Positions 25,861 through 35,543 are shown, counted from the first letter of the stretch. The stretch is DNA of 35,671 nt from Hyphomicrobiales bacterium (GCA_002400845.2 NVRK02000009.1:1-35671); one strand, 5' to 3'. Numbers and translations are program-made. Notes: generated by a model not told the origin, from the letters alone.

Positions 25861-26931
25861 ATGCTAGACACAATCAAATTAAAGCAATTATCAGAACGCC
25901 ACTCTAATCTTGAGCAACAAATGGCGGCAAACCCTGATCCTGAAACTTATGTTGCATTGGCATCTGAGTATTCCCATCTTGGCGGCGTTGTTGAAAAAAT
26001 CAAAGAGTTTCAAACTGCAACCGATGAATTGGCTGGTTTGGTTGAGTTGTTGGGTGACAGCGAGATTGATGCTGAAATGAAGGAAATGGCAGAGCTTGAG
26101 GTTCTTGAATTAAAAGAGAAAATCACATCTTTGACTGAGGCGATTAAATTATTGCTTTTACCAAAAGATGCCGCTGATGATAAAAGTGCTGTTTTAGAAA
26201 TTAGAGCGGGTACAGGCGGTAATGAAGCAGCGCTTTTTGCTGGTGATCTATTTAGGATGTATGAGCGCCACGCTGCCAATTGTGGCTGGAAAGTGGAAGT
26301 TTTATCTGCCAGTGATGGCGATGCTGGTGGTTATAAAGAGGTGATTGCCGCGATTAGTGGTAAGGGCGTTTTTGCGCGTTTGAAATTTGAATCTGGTGTT
26401 CACCGTGTTCAGCGTGTGCCAGATACAGAAACACAGGGCCGTGTACACACGTCTGCGGCAACTGTTGCCGTTTTGCCAGAAGCTGAAGAAATTGATATTG
26501 AAATTCGCAATGAAGACATCCGCATTGATACAATGCGCGCTTCTGGCGCTGGTGGACAGCACGTTAATACAACCGATTCTGCTGTTCGTATCACGCACAT
26601 CCCTTCTGGTATTGTGGTATTGTCGACTGAAAAATCGCAGCACCAAAACCGTGCCAATGCGATGAAATCATTGCGGGCTAAATTGTATGATATGGAACGC
26701 CAAAAAGCAGATAAAGAACGCTCTGATAGCCGCAAAGGTCAAGTGGGTTCTGGTGACAGATCTGAGCGCATTCGTACTTATAACTTTCCACAGGGAAGAT
26801 TGTCTGACCACCGCATAAATCTTACGCTCTATAAATTAGAGAAACTTATTGCAGGTGAAGGCCTTGATGAAGTTATTGATGCATTGATTACCGATCATCA
26901 GGCAACCTTGCTTGCTGCTGAAGAAACATGA
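25861..26931 (+). CDS. prfA: peptide chain release factor 1
   Basis: RF1 reads UAA and UAG stop codons and triggers peptide release. In this 356-residue protein the catalytic GGQ is at 231-233 ([18 protein letters not shown]). The codon-recognition domain lies upstream, and the [25 protein letters not shown] segment follows. Length is normal. It overlaps prmC by ATGA, so the factor and its modifying enzyme are co-translated. The ribosome site is weak (AGAG further upstream). Confidence 0.98.
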   Translation: MLDTIKLKQLSERHSNLEQQMAANPDPETYVALASEYSHLGGVVEKIKEFQTATDELAGLVELLGDSEIDAEMKEMAELEVLELKEKITSLTEAIKLLLLPKDAADDKSAVLEIRAGTGGNEAALFAGDLFRMYERHAANCGWKVEVLSASDGDAGGYKEVIAAISGKGVFARLKFESGVHRVQRVPDTETQGRVHTSAATVAVLPEAEEIDIEIRNEDIRIDTMRASGAGGQHVNTTDSAVRITHIPSGIVVLSTEKSQHQNRANAMKSLRAKLYDMERQKADKERSDSRKGQVGSGDRSERIRTYNFPQGRLSDHRINLTLYKLEKLIAGEGLDEVIDALITDHQATLLAAEET

Positions 26932-27773
26932 GTTCAATAACATTTGCACAATTGCAACGATCTGCTGGTGCACAATTGTTAGAAGCAGGTATTGAAACCT
27001 CTGGCCTTGATGCACGCATATTGTTGGCACATTGTGCTGGTATACCTTATTTCACTTTGATTAGTTGTGCTAAAGATGAAGTTTTAGAAGTAACTCAAAA
27101 TAAATATCAAAGCCTAATTGAACAACGCATGGCTGGAAAACCAGTTTATCGCATCATTGGTCGCCGTGAATTTTTTGGTCGCGACTTTATTGTTGCTGAT
27201 AATGTTTTGGATCCACGCCCTGAAACAGAATTGCTTGTTGAACGCATTTTACAAGATTTTGCAGATAAAGATGCGTATTTTGCAGAAATTGGTGTTGGCT
27301 CTGGTGTAATAAGTATTTCTCTTTTATTAGAGCAAAACCTATTCACTGCTATTGGATCTGATATTAGCGCAGATGCGATAAATGCAACTAAAGCCAATTT
27401 AGAATTGCATGCCATTAAGAAGCGTTTAGAGCTTAAATTAGCTGATTGCCTTGAAGGTATGAATGGCCCATTTGATTTTATCGTTTCTAATCCACCTTAT
27501 ATAGACAGTGCTGATATGGCTGGATTGCAGAAAGAGGTTCGCGAATTTGATCCCCATATTGCATTGGATGGTGGTAAAGATGGCTTGGAGTTTTATGAGC
27601 GCATTTTAACGGATGCGAAGCCGTTACTTAAGCCAAAAGGTAAACTTTATCTTGAAACTGGCGCTGGTCAGCATGAAGCCTTGATAAAATTAGCCAATCA
27701 AAAGGATTGGGGACTGGTTTCTGCCCATCTTGACCTATCTAGCATAGAGCGGTTTGTTGTCTTTGAGGTTTAG
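26928..27773 (+). CDS. prmC: release factor N5-glutamine methyltransferase
   Basis: PrmC methylates the GGQ glutamine of release factors 1 and 2 using SAM. The 281-residue protein has the N-terminal helical substrate domain ([19 protein letters not shown]), [15 protein letters not shown], a [10 protein letters not shown] motif, the SAM loop [15 protein letters not shown], and the catalytic NPPY at 188-191 ([10 protein letters not shown]). Its start overlaps the prfA stop by 4 bases. No terminator hairpin is visible immediately downstream. Confidence 0.97.
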   Translation: MSSITFAQLQRSAGAQLLEAGIETSGLDARILLAHCAGIPYFTLISCAKDEVLEVTQNKYQSLIEQRMAGKPVYRIIGRREFFGRDFIVADNVLDPRPETELLVERILQDFADKDAYFAEIGVGSGVISISLLLEQNLFTAIGSDISADAINATKANLELHAIKKRLELKLADCLEGMNGPFDFIVSNPPYIDSADMAGLQKEVREFDPHIALDGGKDGLEFYERILTDAKPLLKPKGKLYLETGAGQHEALIKLANQKDWGLVSAHLDLSSIERFVVFEV

Positions 27774-27975
27774 ATTAATTAGTGTACGTTAGGTCTCACG
27801 ACACGTTGTTAATAAGTATTGCAAGAAAAGACTTGGAAATATTGAAATAACACGTTAGAGGAGTGTAAAGCATTCGTTAGCAATAAGTGCAGAATGCAAA
27901 ACCCCCAAATTTTATCCGTAGTTCGCCGTTAAAAGTTAGACTATAGAGATAGTGACATGGGGCTGGGGAAACCAA

Positions 27976-28005
27976 TCAGGATATATAAGTTCAGGATATA
28001 TAGGT
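27976..28005 (+). repeat. 15-bp tandem direct repeat upstream of DUF4167
   Basis: Two adjacent 15-bp units read TCAGGATATATAAGT and TCAGGATATATAGGT (one mismatch). Each contains a TATATA-type -10-like core. It may be duplicated promoter elements or binding sites. Confidence 0.65.
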
Positions 28006-28042
28006 TAGGGCGATCAATTTAGATCAACTAAACTGAATAAGT

Positions 28043-28060
28043 TTCAAATTGGAATTTGAA
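28043..28060. repeat. palindrome upstream of DUF4167
   Basis: Eight-bp arms TTCAAATT and AATTTGAA are separated by GG. It is operator-like in form and lies about 120 bp before the DUF4167 start; no known factor is recognised. Confidence 0.4.
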
Positions 28061-28181
28061 TTTTAAACTTTCTTTTCAGATTTGACCGCTATTTTTAATG
28101 CAGGTTGTTTGATTAGGGTGAAATTAAACCGACAACAACAAAGTTGTCATAATTTAACAAAAAGAAATGGTCGGAAGCTTT

Positions 28182-28874
28182 ATGAGGCAGCCACAAAGAA
28201 ATAATAATAATAATAATCGTTCTCGCGGTAGAGGTCGTAATCATAATAATAACAATAATAATAACAAATCTTCTAATCCGCTAACGCGTAATTACGAGAG
28301 CAATGGCCCTGAAGTTAAAATTCGCGGTAATGCTGCTCATGTTGCAGAAAAATATTCATCACTTGCCAGAGATGCTCTGACATCTGATGACCGTGTAATG
28401 GCGGAAAACTATTTCCAACACGCTGAACATTATAGCCGTCTTGTAGCTGTAGCGACTGCGGCTCAAGAAGAAAAGCGTGCTCAACAAGAAGCGCAACGCG
28501 CTGAACGTCATACTGAGAATACTGAGCGACAAGCACAGCAAGCTGAAAATATTGAAACTCAACAAGCTGAAAATAATGAAGCAAGTGAAGTTAACGTAGA
28601 AAAAAGTGAAAGTGCTGAAGTAAGCATTGAAACTGCTGAAGTCACTGAACAACCGCGTACAAATAGTCGGCCTAGAACTCAGCGCACGCGTCGTCCGCGT
28701 AAAGAACCTAAAGCGGCAGTGAAAACTGATGTTGAGGCTGAGCCAAAAGCTGAAACTACAAAAGCTGCGGCTTCAAAATCTGATGAAAAAATCTCGGAAG
28801 ATGCTGCTGGTCTACCTGAAGGATTGCTTAGTGCTGGTTCTGCAAGTCGCGAAACAGCAGGCGCTGATGAATAA
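28182..28874 (+). CDS. DUF4167 domain protein, Asn/Arg-rich and disordered
   Basis: This 230-residue protein has the DUF4167 core near its N-terminus (about residues 37-90: NPLTRNYESNGPEVKIRGNAAHVAEKY, then SDDRVMAENYFQHAEHYSRLV). Before it is a basic, low-complexity start with Asn runs of 6 and 7 and an RGRGR patch. After it comes a long Glu/Ala/Thr-rich tail with Q-A-E and K-A-E repeats. Basic RG-type tails often bind RNA, but no function is established. I chose the ATG at 28182 (MRQPQRN, GGAAG just upstream) because the family begins with MRQ; an ATG at 28167 adds five residues. It lies between prmC and clpB, as in many Hyphomicrobiales. A strong terminator follows. Confidence 0.88.
   Translation: MRQPQRNNNNNNRSRGRGRNHNNNNNNNKSSNPLTRNYESNGPEVKIRGNAAHVAEKYSSLARDALTSDDRVMAENYFQHAEHYSRLVAVATAAQEEKRAQQEAQRAERHTENTERQAQQAENIETQQAENNEASEVNVEKSESAEVSIETAEVTEQPRTNSRPRTQRTRRPRKEPKAAVKTDVEAEPKAETTKAAASKSDEKISEDAAGLPEGLLSAGSASRETAGADE
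28200..28265 (+). repeat. AAT trinucleotide microsatellite inside DUF4167
   Basis: (AAT)6 at 28200-28217 and a run of AAT/AAC codons at 28245-28265 encode the Asn tracts. Slippage would change the length of the Asn run without shifting the frame. Confidence 0.85.
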
Positions 28875-28905
28875 TTAGTAATTAATATTTCTGAATGAAT
28901 TTTTG

Positions 28906-28935
28906 ACCCAGCGATTTTTTAATCGTTGGGTTTTG
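28906..28935 (+). terminator. rho-independent terminator after DUF4167
   Basis: Eleven-bp arms ACCCAGCGATT and AATCGTTGGGT (one G-U pair) enclose a T4 loop and are followed by TTTTGTTTT. It separates DUF4167 from clpB. Confidence 0.88.
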
Positions 28936-28986
28936 TTTTAAGTTCTGATTATTTGTGAGTTTGCTCTAAAAGATTTTATTCTTGTA

Positions 28987-29035
28987 CCTATATAGGATTG
29001 AGGCAAGTATTGCCTGATAGGTTTGCCTATTTAGG
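28987..29035. promoter_or_regulatory. dyad cluster upstream of clpB
   Basis: CCTATATAGG (28987-28996), AGGCAAGTATTGCCT (29001-29015) and ATAGG-TTTG-CCTAT (29017-29030) are each perfect dyads. The last overlaps CCTATTTAGG (29026-29035), a one-mismatch copy of the first element 39 bp away. It lies 57-105 bp before the clpB ATG. There is no CIRCE element and no clear CTTG-type heat-shock -35. Confidence 0.5.
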
Positions 29036-29091
29036 GAGCCTAATCTTCAACACTCCTATTGTGCTTTTTTGGCAATGGTGAAGGGATAGAT

Positions 29092-31701
29092 ATGAATATT
29101 GAAAAACTCTCTGATCGCGTAAAAGGCTTTGTTCAGTCTGCGCAAACTATGGCCGTATCAGAAGGCCACCAGCAATTTTCTGCTGAACATGTTTTAAAAG
29201 TTTTATTGGATGATCCAGAAGGTATGGCGGCTTCTTTAATGAAGGCTGCTAATGCGCGTCCTAAAGATGCTTCGTTGGGCGTTAAACTTGCACTTGATAA
29301 AATGCCAAAAGTTGAAGGTGGTGATGGTCAGCTATATATGTCTGCACCTTTAACCAGAGTGTTTACGACGGCAGAACAAGCGGCAACGAAAGCTGGCGAT
29401 TCATTTGTTACTGTTGAGCGCTTGTTGCTTGCATTGGTCATTGAGAAATCGGCAGAAACTTCAAGCATTTTGAAAAACGCAGGTTTAACTGCAAGTGCTT
29501 TAAATACTGCGATCAATGATATTCGAAAAGGGCGCACAGCAGATGGCGCAAATGCTGAAGCTGGTTTTGATGCACTTAAAAAGTATGCGCGAGACTTAAC
29601 ACAAGATGCGCGCGACGGAAAATTAGATCCTGTTATTGGACGCGATGAAGAAATTAGACGCACAATACAAGTGCTTTCACGCCGTACAAAAAACAATCCA
29701 GTTTTAATTGGTGAGCCTGGTGTTGGTAAAACCGCAATTTCAGAAGGCTTGGCATTACGTATTGTAAATGGTGATGTGCCAGAATCATTGCGTAATAAGA
29801 AATTAATGGCGCTTGATATTGGGTCTTTAATTGCTGGGGCTAAATATCGCGGTGAATTTGAAGAGCGTTTAAAGGCTGTGCTTAGTGAAGTGCAAGCAGC
29901 TGATGGCGGTGTCATATTATTTGTCGATGAGATGCATACGCTTGTTGGTGCTGGCAAAGGCGAGGGGGCAATGGATGCTTCTAATCTTTTAAAGCCTGCG
30001 CTTGCGCGTGGTGAATTACATTGTGTTGGCGCGACAACACTAGACGAGTATCAAAAACACGTTGAAAAAGACGCGGCGCTTGCACGGCGTTTTCAACCTG
30101 TGTTTGTGAGCGAGCCGACTGTTGAAGATACGGTGTCTATATTGCGCGGCATTAAAGAAAAGTACGAATTGCATCATGGTGTAAGAATTACCGATGCCGC
30201 ATTAGTTTCTGCGGCGCAGTTATCTAACCGCTATATCACTGATAGATTTTTGCCAGATAAAGCAATTGATTTGATGGATGAGGCCTCATCGCGTTTGCGC
30301 ATGCAGGTGGATTCTAAACCTGAAGAATTAGACGAATTAGATCGTAAGATTATTCAGTTGAAAATTGAACGTGAGGCTTTGAAAAAAGAAAAAGACAAAG
30401 GCTCTATTAAGCGATTGAAAAAACTGGAAAACGACCTTGCTGGGTATCAAGAAAAATCTGACTCTTTAACTGCTCGCTGGGACAGTGAGAAGAATAAACT
30501 CTCTGGTGCCAGAGACATTAAAGAACAATTGGATCACGCAAGAGCAGAACTTGAGCGTGCCCAACGTCAGGGTGATTTGGCGCTTGCTGGTGAATTGACG
30601 TACGGCAAAATTCCAGAGCTTGAAGAAAAATTGGGCAAGGCTGAAAGCGCTGATGAAGATAGCGATCAAACTGCAATGGTGGAAGAAGCTGTTACGCCAG
30701 ATCATATCGCCCATATTGTTTCTCGGTGGACAGGTATTCCCGTTGAAAAAATGCTGGAAGGTGAACGTGATAAGCTTTTAAAAATGGAAGATGAACTGGG
30801 TAAGCGTGTCGTTGGGCAGGCAGAAGCTGTTCAGGCCGTATCACGTGCGGTACGTCGTTCTCGGGCTGGATTGCAAGATCCATCGCGTCCTATTGGTTCC
30901 TTCATATTCTTAGGCCCAACCGGTGTTGGTAAAACAGAGCTTGCCAAAACTTTGGCAAACTATTTGTTTGATGACGAAAGCGCAATGGTGCGTCTTGATA
31001 TGTCTGAATATATGGAAAAGCATTCTGTCGCTCGTTTAATCGGCGCTCCTCCAGGATATGTGGGATATGATGAGGGTGGTTTACTGACGGAATCTGTTCG
31101 CAGAAGACCTTATCAAATAGTCTTGTTTGATGAGATTGAAAAAGCACACCCAGATGTTTTTAATGTGTTGTTGCAAGTTTTAGATGATGGGCGTTTAACC
31201 GATGGTCAGGGCCGTGTTGTCGATTTTCGTAATACGCTGATTATCATGACTTCTAATTTGGGTTCAGAGTATCTTGTTAATCTTGGTGAAGGCGAGGACG
31301 TGGATATAGTTCGCGATCAAGTAATGGACGTTGTTAAATCAAGTTTTAGGCCTGAGTTCTTGAACCGTATTGATGAGACAATGCTGTTTCATAGGCTGCA
31401 ACGTAAAGACATGGCTTCAATTGTGCGTATTCAGCTTAAACGTTTGGAAAAGCTTTTAGCAGATCGCAATATAAAATTAGCTTTGCATGATGATGCAGTG
31501 GAGTGGTTGGCTGAACGTGGCTATGACGCTGCTTATGGCGCAAGGCCTTTGAAACGCGTTATACAGTCTGAATTGCAAGATCCTTTAGCAGAGAAGATTT
31601 TGCTGGGCGAAATTCATGATGGTATGAATGTGAATGTTGAAGTGACGAGCGATAGGTTGCTTTTAACAGGGCAAGCTATGGAAAAGGCTGAAAATACATA
31701 A
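29092..31701 (+). CDS. clpB: ATP-dependent disaggregase ClpB
   Basis: ClpB (Hsp100) works with DnaK/DnaJ to pull apart protein aggregates. From ATG 29092 it has 869 residues. It has an N-domain (about 1-150), Walker A1 GEPGVGKT at 207-214 and a coiled-coil M-domain (about 405-530). Walker A2 GPTGVGKT is at 608-615, with [26 protein letters not shown] and [14 protein letters not shown] following. There is no ClpP-binding IGF loop signature that I can see, as expected for ClpB. AAGGGA lies 5 bases before the ATG; a TTG at 29059 would add eleven residues. The YjbR-like gene follows after 11 bases. Confidence 0.97.
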   Translation: MNIEKLSDRVKGFVQSAQTMAVSEGHQQFSAEHVLKVLLDDPEGMAASLMKAANARPKDASLGVKLALDKMPKVEGGDGQLYMSAPLTRVFTTAEQAATKAGDSFVTVERLLLALVIEKSAETSSILKNAGLTASALNTAINDIRKGRTADGANAEAGFDALKKYARDLTQDARDGKLDPVIGRDEEIRRTIQVLSRRTKNNPVLIGEPGVGKTAISEGLALRIVNGDVPESLRNKKLMALDIGSLIAGAKYRGEFEERLKAVLSEVQAADGGVILFVDEMHTLVGAGKGEGAMDASNLLKPALARGELHCVGATTLDEYQKHVEKDAALARRFQPVFVSEPTVEDTVSILRGIKEKYELHHGVRITDAALVSAAQLSNRYITDRFLPDKAIDLMDEASSRLRMQVDSKPEELDELDRKIIQLKIEREALKKEKDKGSIKRLKKLENDLAGYQEKSDSLTARWDSEKNKLSGARDIKEQLDHARAELERAQRQGDLALAGELTYGKIPELEEKLGKAESADEDSDQTAMVEEAVTPDHIAHIVSRWTGIPVEKMLEGERDKLLKMEDELGKRVVGQAEAVQAVSRAVRRSRAGLQDPSRPIGSFIFLGPTGVGKTELAKTLANYLFDDESAMVRLDMSEYMEKHSVARLIGAPPGYVGYDEGGLLTESVRRRPYQIVLFDEIEKAHPDVFNVLLQVLDDGRLTDGQGRVVDFRNTLIIMTSNLGSEYLVNLGEGEDVDIVRDQVMDVVKSSFRPEFLNRIDETMLFHRLQRKDMASIVRIQLKRLEKLLADRNIKLALHDDAVEWLAERGYDAAYGARPLKRVIQSELQDPLAEKILLGEIHDGMNVNVEVTSDRLLLTGQAMEKAENT

Positions 31702-31712
31702 AAGGACAAATT

Positions 31713-32078
31713 ATGAATCTTGCCGCTTACAATGATTTTTGTAAAAATTTGGGACCTACCACTTATGTTCAGCAATGGGGTGGGGCGCATGTCTGGAAAA
31801 TTGGCGGCAAGGTTTTTGCCATTAGTGGTTGGTCTGGCAGTGAAGTGGTTGAAGAACCTTTCGTTACTTTTAAATGCACCGAATTGTCATTTGATATTTT
31901 GAAAGAGCAAGAGGGCATGCGGCCTGCACCTTATCTGGCGTCACGTGGCTTAAAGTGGATACAAGTGCAAGATCATGGTTCTATGGGCGATGAGACTTTA
32001 CAGAAATATATAAAAGCCTCATATCAGATGATCGCCATTAAATTGACTAAAAAATTAAAGGCTGAGTTGAAGCTTTGA
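31713..32078 (+). CDS. MmcQ/YjbR family protein
   Basis: This 121-residue protein has the short N-terminal helix, the W-x-x-x-HVWKIGGKVFA strand pair, a C-x-E-L-S-F-D-I-L turn and the PAPYLASRGLKWI-Q block of MmcQ/YjbR proteins. These proteins have a double-wing DNA-binding-like fold with unknown function. AAAGGA lies upstream of the ATG. The 11-base gap makes co-transcription with clpB likely, so it may be a heat-shock-regulated passenger. Confidence 0.88.
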   Translation: MNLAAYNDFCKNLGPTTYVQQWGGAHVWKIGGKVFAISGWSGSEVVEEPFVTFKCTELSFDILKEQEGMRPAPYLASRGLKWIQVQDHGSMGDETLQKYIKASYQMIAIKLTKKLKAELKL

Positions 32079-32248
32079 AATGTTTGGGTTTAATATTTGG
32101 TCCCACTACATACGTTTTATTACACTCATAGTGATTAAGTGATTTCCAATTCCTAAGTTTCTTTTTATATTGTTAACCATCTTTGCCGTACATGCTTAAT
32201 TGGTTCTAAGCGTGGTGAGGCTACGTGTATTGAGTATAGGGTTGTGTT

Positions 32249-33289
32249 GTGAACGGTAAATTTAGTAAAATTAAAATAGCAATTATAACTTGCTGTGTGA
32301 TCGGCTTGCCCAATGTGGTTATGAGTTCTGAATTGCTCAATCATAAAGCAAAAGCCACAGGCATAATGAGCGTTGATGATATTGATTCAATGGATTCGGG
32401 TTTTGTTGAAACGGCGCAAGCCAATACTTCTTTAGAGGCTATAACTATAGAAGAACTCCGCATTTCTAAGTTGCAAATTTTGTTAGATCGTACGGGGGTA
32501 TCACCAGGCGTTATTAATGGCCGAAAAAGCGAATATTTAAAGCGAGCATTGAATGTCTTTTCTGAAAAGAAAGATAAGCTGATAATGCTTAATGACAATG
32601 ATGCCATTGACCAATTGATTGGTGAAGCAGAACAAGAACCATTCTCATATTATAAAATAACCAAAAAAGACATTGCGGGGCCATTTGTTGAAAAGATTCC
32701 AGAACGCATTCAAGATCAGGGCAGTTTAAAATCCTTAACTTACCGCTCTTTGAAAGAAAAGCTGGCAGAGAATTTTCATATGGATGAGGCTTTTTTATTA
32801 CGCCTAAATCCTGATGCAGACTTTGATAAAATAGGCACAAAGCTTAAGGTCGCAAATGTCGGTCGTAATTTATCGACAAAAGTGGTTTCAATTAAAGCGG
32901 ATATGAATTCTCGTTTGCTTAGTGCGTATGATGCAAAAGGAAAAATTGTTGCAATTTATCCTGCAAGCATTGGTTCTGCGCAAAACCCATCGCCGCGCGG
33001 TACATTTAAAGTACGTAATAAGGCAGGCTTTCCAAAATATACTTTATCACCAAGTAACACCTTTGAACTTATAGATGATGGTTTGCCGGTTGTTGTTGCT
33101 TCGGGGCCAAACAATCCTGTTGGCATTGCTTGGATCGGGCTTTCTAAAAAAAGCTACGGCATTCACGGTACACCTTGGCCTTCACGCGTTGGCGAAGCAG
33201 GCAGTCATGGATGTATTCGCCTTACAAATTGGGACGCAATGGAATTAGCCAAATTAGTGAGTACTGGCATTGAAGTGGTGATCGAGTAG
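32249..33289 (+). CDS. YkuD-type L,D-transpeptidase
   Basis: This 346-residue periplasmic enzyme forms 3-3 crosslinks or attaches proteins to peptidoglycan. It has a signal-peptide-like start (MNGKFSKIKIAIITCCVIGLP, probable cleavage near VVMS). A middle domain follows with a possible peptidoglycan-binding-like helix bundle. The C-terminal YkuD domain has H306 (IHGTP) and the SHGCIRL motif with H320 and nucleophile C322. The start is GTG at 32249 with AGGG 7 bases upstream. It is the second L,D-transpeptidase in the window and differs from the YafK-type one in fold extension and motif. It stands after the YjbR gene with a 170-base gap, so it may have its own promoter. Confidence 0.93.
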   Translation: MNGKFSKIKIAIITCCVIGLPNVVMSSELLNHKAKATGIMSVDDIDSMDSGFVETAQANTSLEAITIEELRISKLQILLDRTGVSPGVINGRKSEYLKRALNVFSEKKDKLIMLNDNDAIDQLIGEAEQEPFSYYKITKKDIAGPFVEKIPERIQDQGSLKSLTYRSLKEKLAENFHMDEAFLLRLNPDADFDKIGTKLKVANVGRNLSTKVVSIKADMNSRLLSAYDAKGKIVAIYPASIGSAQNPSPRGTFKVRNKAGFPKYTLSPSNTFELIDDGLPVVVASGPNNPVGIAWIGLSKKSYGIHGTPWPSRVGEAGSHGCIRLTNWDAMELAKLVSTGIEVVIE

Positions 33290-33329
33290 TAAGGTTTACG
33301 AACAATTGATATTGCCAAATATTATTCTT

Positions 33330-33345
33330 GCCAAAAATTGGCTTT
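33330..33345 (+). terminator. possible weak terminator between convergent genes
   Basis: Five-bp arms GCCAA and TTGGC with an A3 loop are followed by TTTATT, just 40 bases after the transpeptidase stop. The stem is short, so the call is weak. Confidence 0.35.
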
Positions 33346-33346
33346 A

Positions 33347-35320
33347 TTAATTAAGAGCAATTATCATTTGGTTTTCTTCTTGGCGCTTTTTGAGCAATGC
33401 ATCAATTCTATCTCGTTCAGCTTTAAACTCAGCTAATTTAGTTCCCTTTAAGGTTTTCCCACTTGGAAACTTAATGCGCAGTGGGTTTACCTTGTTCCCA
33501 TTAACGACCACCTCGTAATGAAGATGCGGTCCTGTTGAAAGACCTGTTGATCCTACATAACCAATGATTTGACCTTGGCGAACACGCACACCAGGTTTAA
33601 TGCCTTTAGCAAAACGGGTTTGGTGTAGGTAATTGGTTTTATAACCATTTGCATGGCGCAATACAGTGCGGCGGCCACTTCCGCCAGCCCAAGATGCTTT
33701 TTCAACGACACCATTACCCGCTGCCAATATTGGTGTGCCGCGTGGTGCTGCCCAATCAACGCCTGAGTGCATTTTTCTAACTCTTGTTACTGGGTGGCGG
33801 CGCATGCCAAATGGAGAAGTGAATCTGCCATTGGGTACAGGCTGGCGAAGTAAGAACTGTTTAGCGCTTTTCCCATTTTCGTCGAAATAGCCAACTTTAC
33901 CTGTGTCATTGTCTAAATAGCGGTAATAGCGGCGCAATGTATTGCCAAGCTTAATGCCTGCATAAAGTATATCAGATCTGTCCGTTGGTTTTTCTTGACC
34001 TTCTTCTAAGTTTAAAAATATGCTTATGCCATCGGTTGTTCTTACACGGGCTTTAAAATCAACATCAAAAGATACAATTCTTATCAACTCTTTCACAATG
34101 TTTGGCGTGATGCCTTCACTTAATGCAGTTCTATGAATTGCGTCATATATTGTTGGAAGCGCCGATTTGGCCAACAATTTAATTTTTTTATCAGGAATGG
34201 ACAATTCTGCAATACGAGCAGGTTCTTGTGCATATCTATAAGTTCCGTTTTTCGCTTTTGCGATACTCACCAAATGTGCTCCAGCTCTGTAAACACTGAT
34301 ACGAGCGATGGATCTGTCATTGGATAATGTCTCTTGACCGGCACCATTTTTCATTTCGAAGAAAATACGCAAGCGGTCATTTCTTTGGAAAATGTCTGAT
34401 GACAAGTTAGATGCCAAAGCTAGAGAAATTGATTTTGCTTCTTGGCCTATCACGTCTTCTTTTTTCAAAGTGCTTAATATTGACCTTGCAGTGTTAAGTC
34501 TTACGAGACGTTCTTCATAATAAGTGCCGATATATTCGTTATTTGTCGATCTGGATAAGGTTGAGACATTTTCTGCTGTTATTATAGCACCCGTTGGCGA
34601 AAGCAGTGTGTTTTCAGATGTTGTAAAGCGTCTGGGGTCGAAATATGCGACTGAGATTACGGATGTAGAGCCTATGTTTAGAATAGGGGCCGTGTTGCGC
34701 ACCAATTCTTCTATTTCGACAGCATCTTTTTGACGGGCTAAATATAGATTTGGACTGTCATATGGGAAATCTGTCGTCGTGAAGGTGATTTCCCCCTCTA
34801 CATCTGCTCCATATATAAGGACATTTGAATGCGCCGTTAGCTCTGGCAGATTGGAAGCAGAAAAAATGGTCAGTGGATTGAATTTTGGATAAGAAAAATC
34901 GCCCGTTACTGCCGCAGCTAATGGAGAAACGATGTGTAAAAATGGTTTTTCTTTAACAACGTCTCTGGATCCTTCTCTAGAGACTGTTGGAATCATCATT
35001 ATATCATTTTCTTTTGGAAGGCCGTCGGTTGTGGTTCTGCTAGGTCTCGCGCCTTTGGTGGCTAAAATCTTTTTTGTGCTTTCCAAGATAGATTCTTGGT
35101 CATAGGCTTGCGCTGGTATCGTTAATTGTTGTCGCCCATCTAAAGCTGTAAAAAGTGCGCCACCCAATAGTAAGGTTGAGGTCAGCGCGGTTAGCACAGT
35201 TCCTGCTAACCATCTAAATGAGATGCGTCTGCGTTCAATTTTTTGGTTTGCACGCTTTAAATACAGTGGCGGAAGCTCACCTAAAAATTCTTTTTCGCTA
35301 GATTGAGTCAGATTTTGCAT
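33347..35320 (-). CDS. M23 (LytM/MepM-like) murein endopeptidase, membrane-anchored
   Basis: This 657-residue protein has a cytoplasmic start of about 35 residues, one transmembrane helix (about 36-60) and a long periplasmic region. The C-terminal M23 domain (about 500-610) has intact zinc ligands H518 and D522 (HSGVD) and H601 of the HLH motif (catalytic H599). Just before it is the YFDENGKSAKQFLLRQPVPNGRFTSPFGMRRHP segment, typical of Csd3/MepM-type proteins. M23 enzymes cut peptide crosslinks so that new wall can be inserted. It is convergent with the L,D-transpeptidase gene. The N-terminal half of the periplasmic part is not recognised. Its start lies about 200 bp from the right-edge promoter. 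Confidence 0.93.
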   Translation of the reverse strand: MQNLTQSSEKEFLGELPPLYLKRANQKIERRRISFRWLAGTVLTALTSTLLLGGALFTALDGRQQLTIPAQAYDQESILESTKKILATKGARPSRTTTDGLPKENDIMMIPTVSREGSRDVVKEKPFLHIVSPLAAAVTGDFSYPKFNPLTIFSASNLPELTAHSNVLIYGADVEGEITFTTTDFPYDSPNLYLARQKDAVEIEELVRNTAPILNIGSTSVISVAYFDPRRFTTSENTLLSPTGAIITAENVSTLSRSTNNEYIGTYYEERLVRLNTARSILSTLKKEDVIGQEAKSISLALASNLSSDIFQRNDRLRIFFEMKNGAGQETLSNDRSIARISVYRAGAHLVSIAKAKNGTYRYAQEPARIAELSIPDKKIKLLAKSALPTIYDAIHRTALSEGITPNIVKELIRIVSFDVDFKARVRTTDGISIFLNLEEGQEKPTDRSDILYAGIKLGNTLRRYYRYLDNDTGKVGYFDENGKSAKQFLLRQPVPNGRFTSPFGMRRHPVTRVRKMHSGVDWAAPRGTPILAAGNGVVEKASWAGGSGRRTVLRHANGYKTNYLHQTRFAKGIKPGVRVRQGQIIGYVGSTGLSTGPHLHYEVVVNGNKVNPLRIKFPSGKTLKGTKLAEFKAERDRIDALLKKRQEENQMIIALN

Positions 35321-35513
35321 AATGTATTCTAGTTAAGCCCCGTATTTGTCTTATGATCAGTATAGACTCCTTAACGTTTAATTAAAGATGCTTTTTTCTG
35401 CATTTTAATAATGTCAAAAAAGGGGCTTTTTTATCAAAAAATGCCGCTTTTATGCAGTTGAGTATTTGTTGTAAAAAAGAATTGAAAAAAGATGCTTTTT
35501 TTGAAAAAGTTCG
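35321..35513. other. upstream region of the M23 gene and the rRNA-type promoter
   Basis: There is no gene. It is AT-rich and should hold the leftward M23 promoter; on that strand a TATACT -10-like element lies near 35357-35362, with no good -35. The segment 35395-35510 has A/T tracts that could act as an UP element for the rightward promoter. Confidence 0.4.
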
Positions 35514-35543
35514 TTGACAGTTGGGGTTTGTGGAGTCTATATA
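35514..35543 (+). promoter_or_regulatory. strong promoter, probably of an rRNA operon
   Basis: A perfect TTGACA (35514-35519) lies 18 bp before TATATA (35538-35543), with a G-rich spacer ending GGAGTC. From memory, Hyphomicrobiales rrn promoters have this form. It points away from the M23 gene and out of the window. Confidence 0.75.

Larger units (their letters stand above)
27774..28181. other. 408-bp region between prmC and the DUF4167 gene
   Basis: No gene or tRNA is recognised. It contains a 15-bp tandem repeat (27976-28005), a near-perfect palindrome TTCAAATT-GG-AATTTGAA (28043-28060) and a small hairpin GACAAC...GTTGTC (28131-28148) just before the DUF4167 start. A TTGACC at 28082-28087 lacks a clear -10. 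The size and the dyads suggest a regulated promoter and leader for DUF4167. Confidence 0.5.

Noticed and set aside
27774..28181. CRISPR-like or iteron array before DUF4167
   Set aside because: There are only two adjacent 15-bp units with no spacers, far too few for an array.
28315..28652. leftward frames opposite DUF4167
   Set aside because: They arise from the repetitive Gln/Ala/Glu codons read on the other strand and have no start signal or domain.
29328..29957. 209-residue leftward frame inside clpB
   Set aside because: It is antisense to the conserved first ATPase domain and has no recognisable domain. A codon-structure shadow is the simplest reading.
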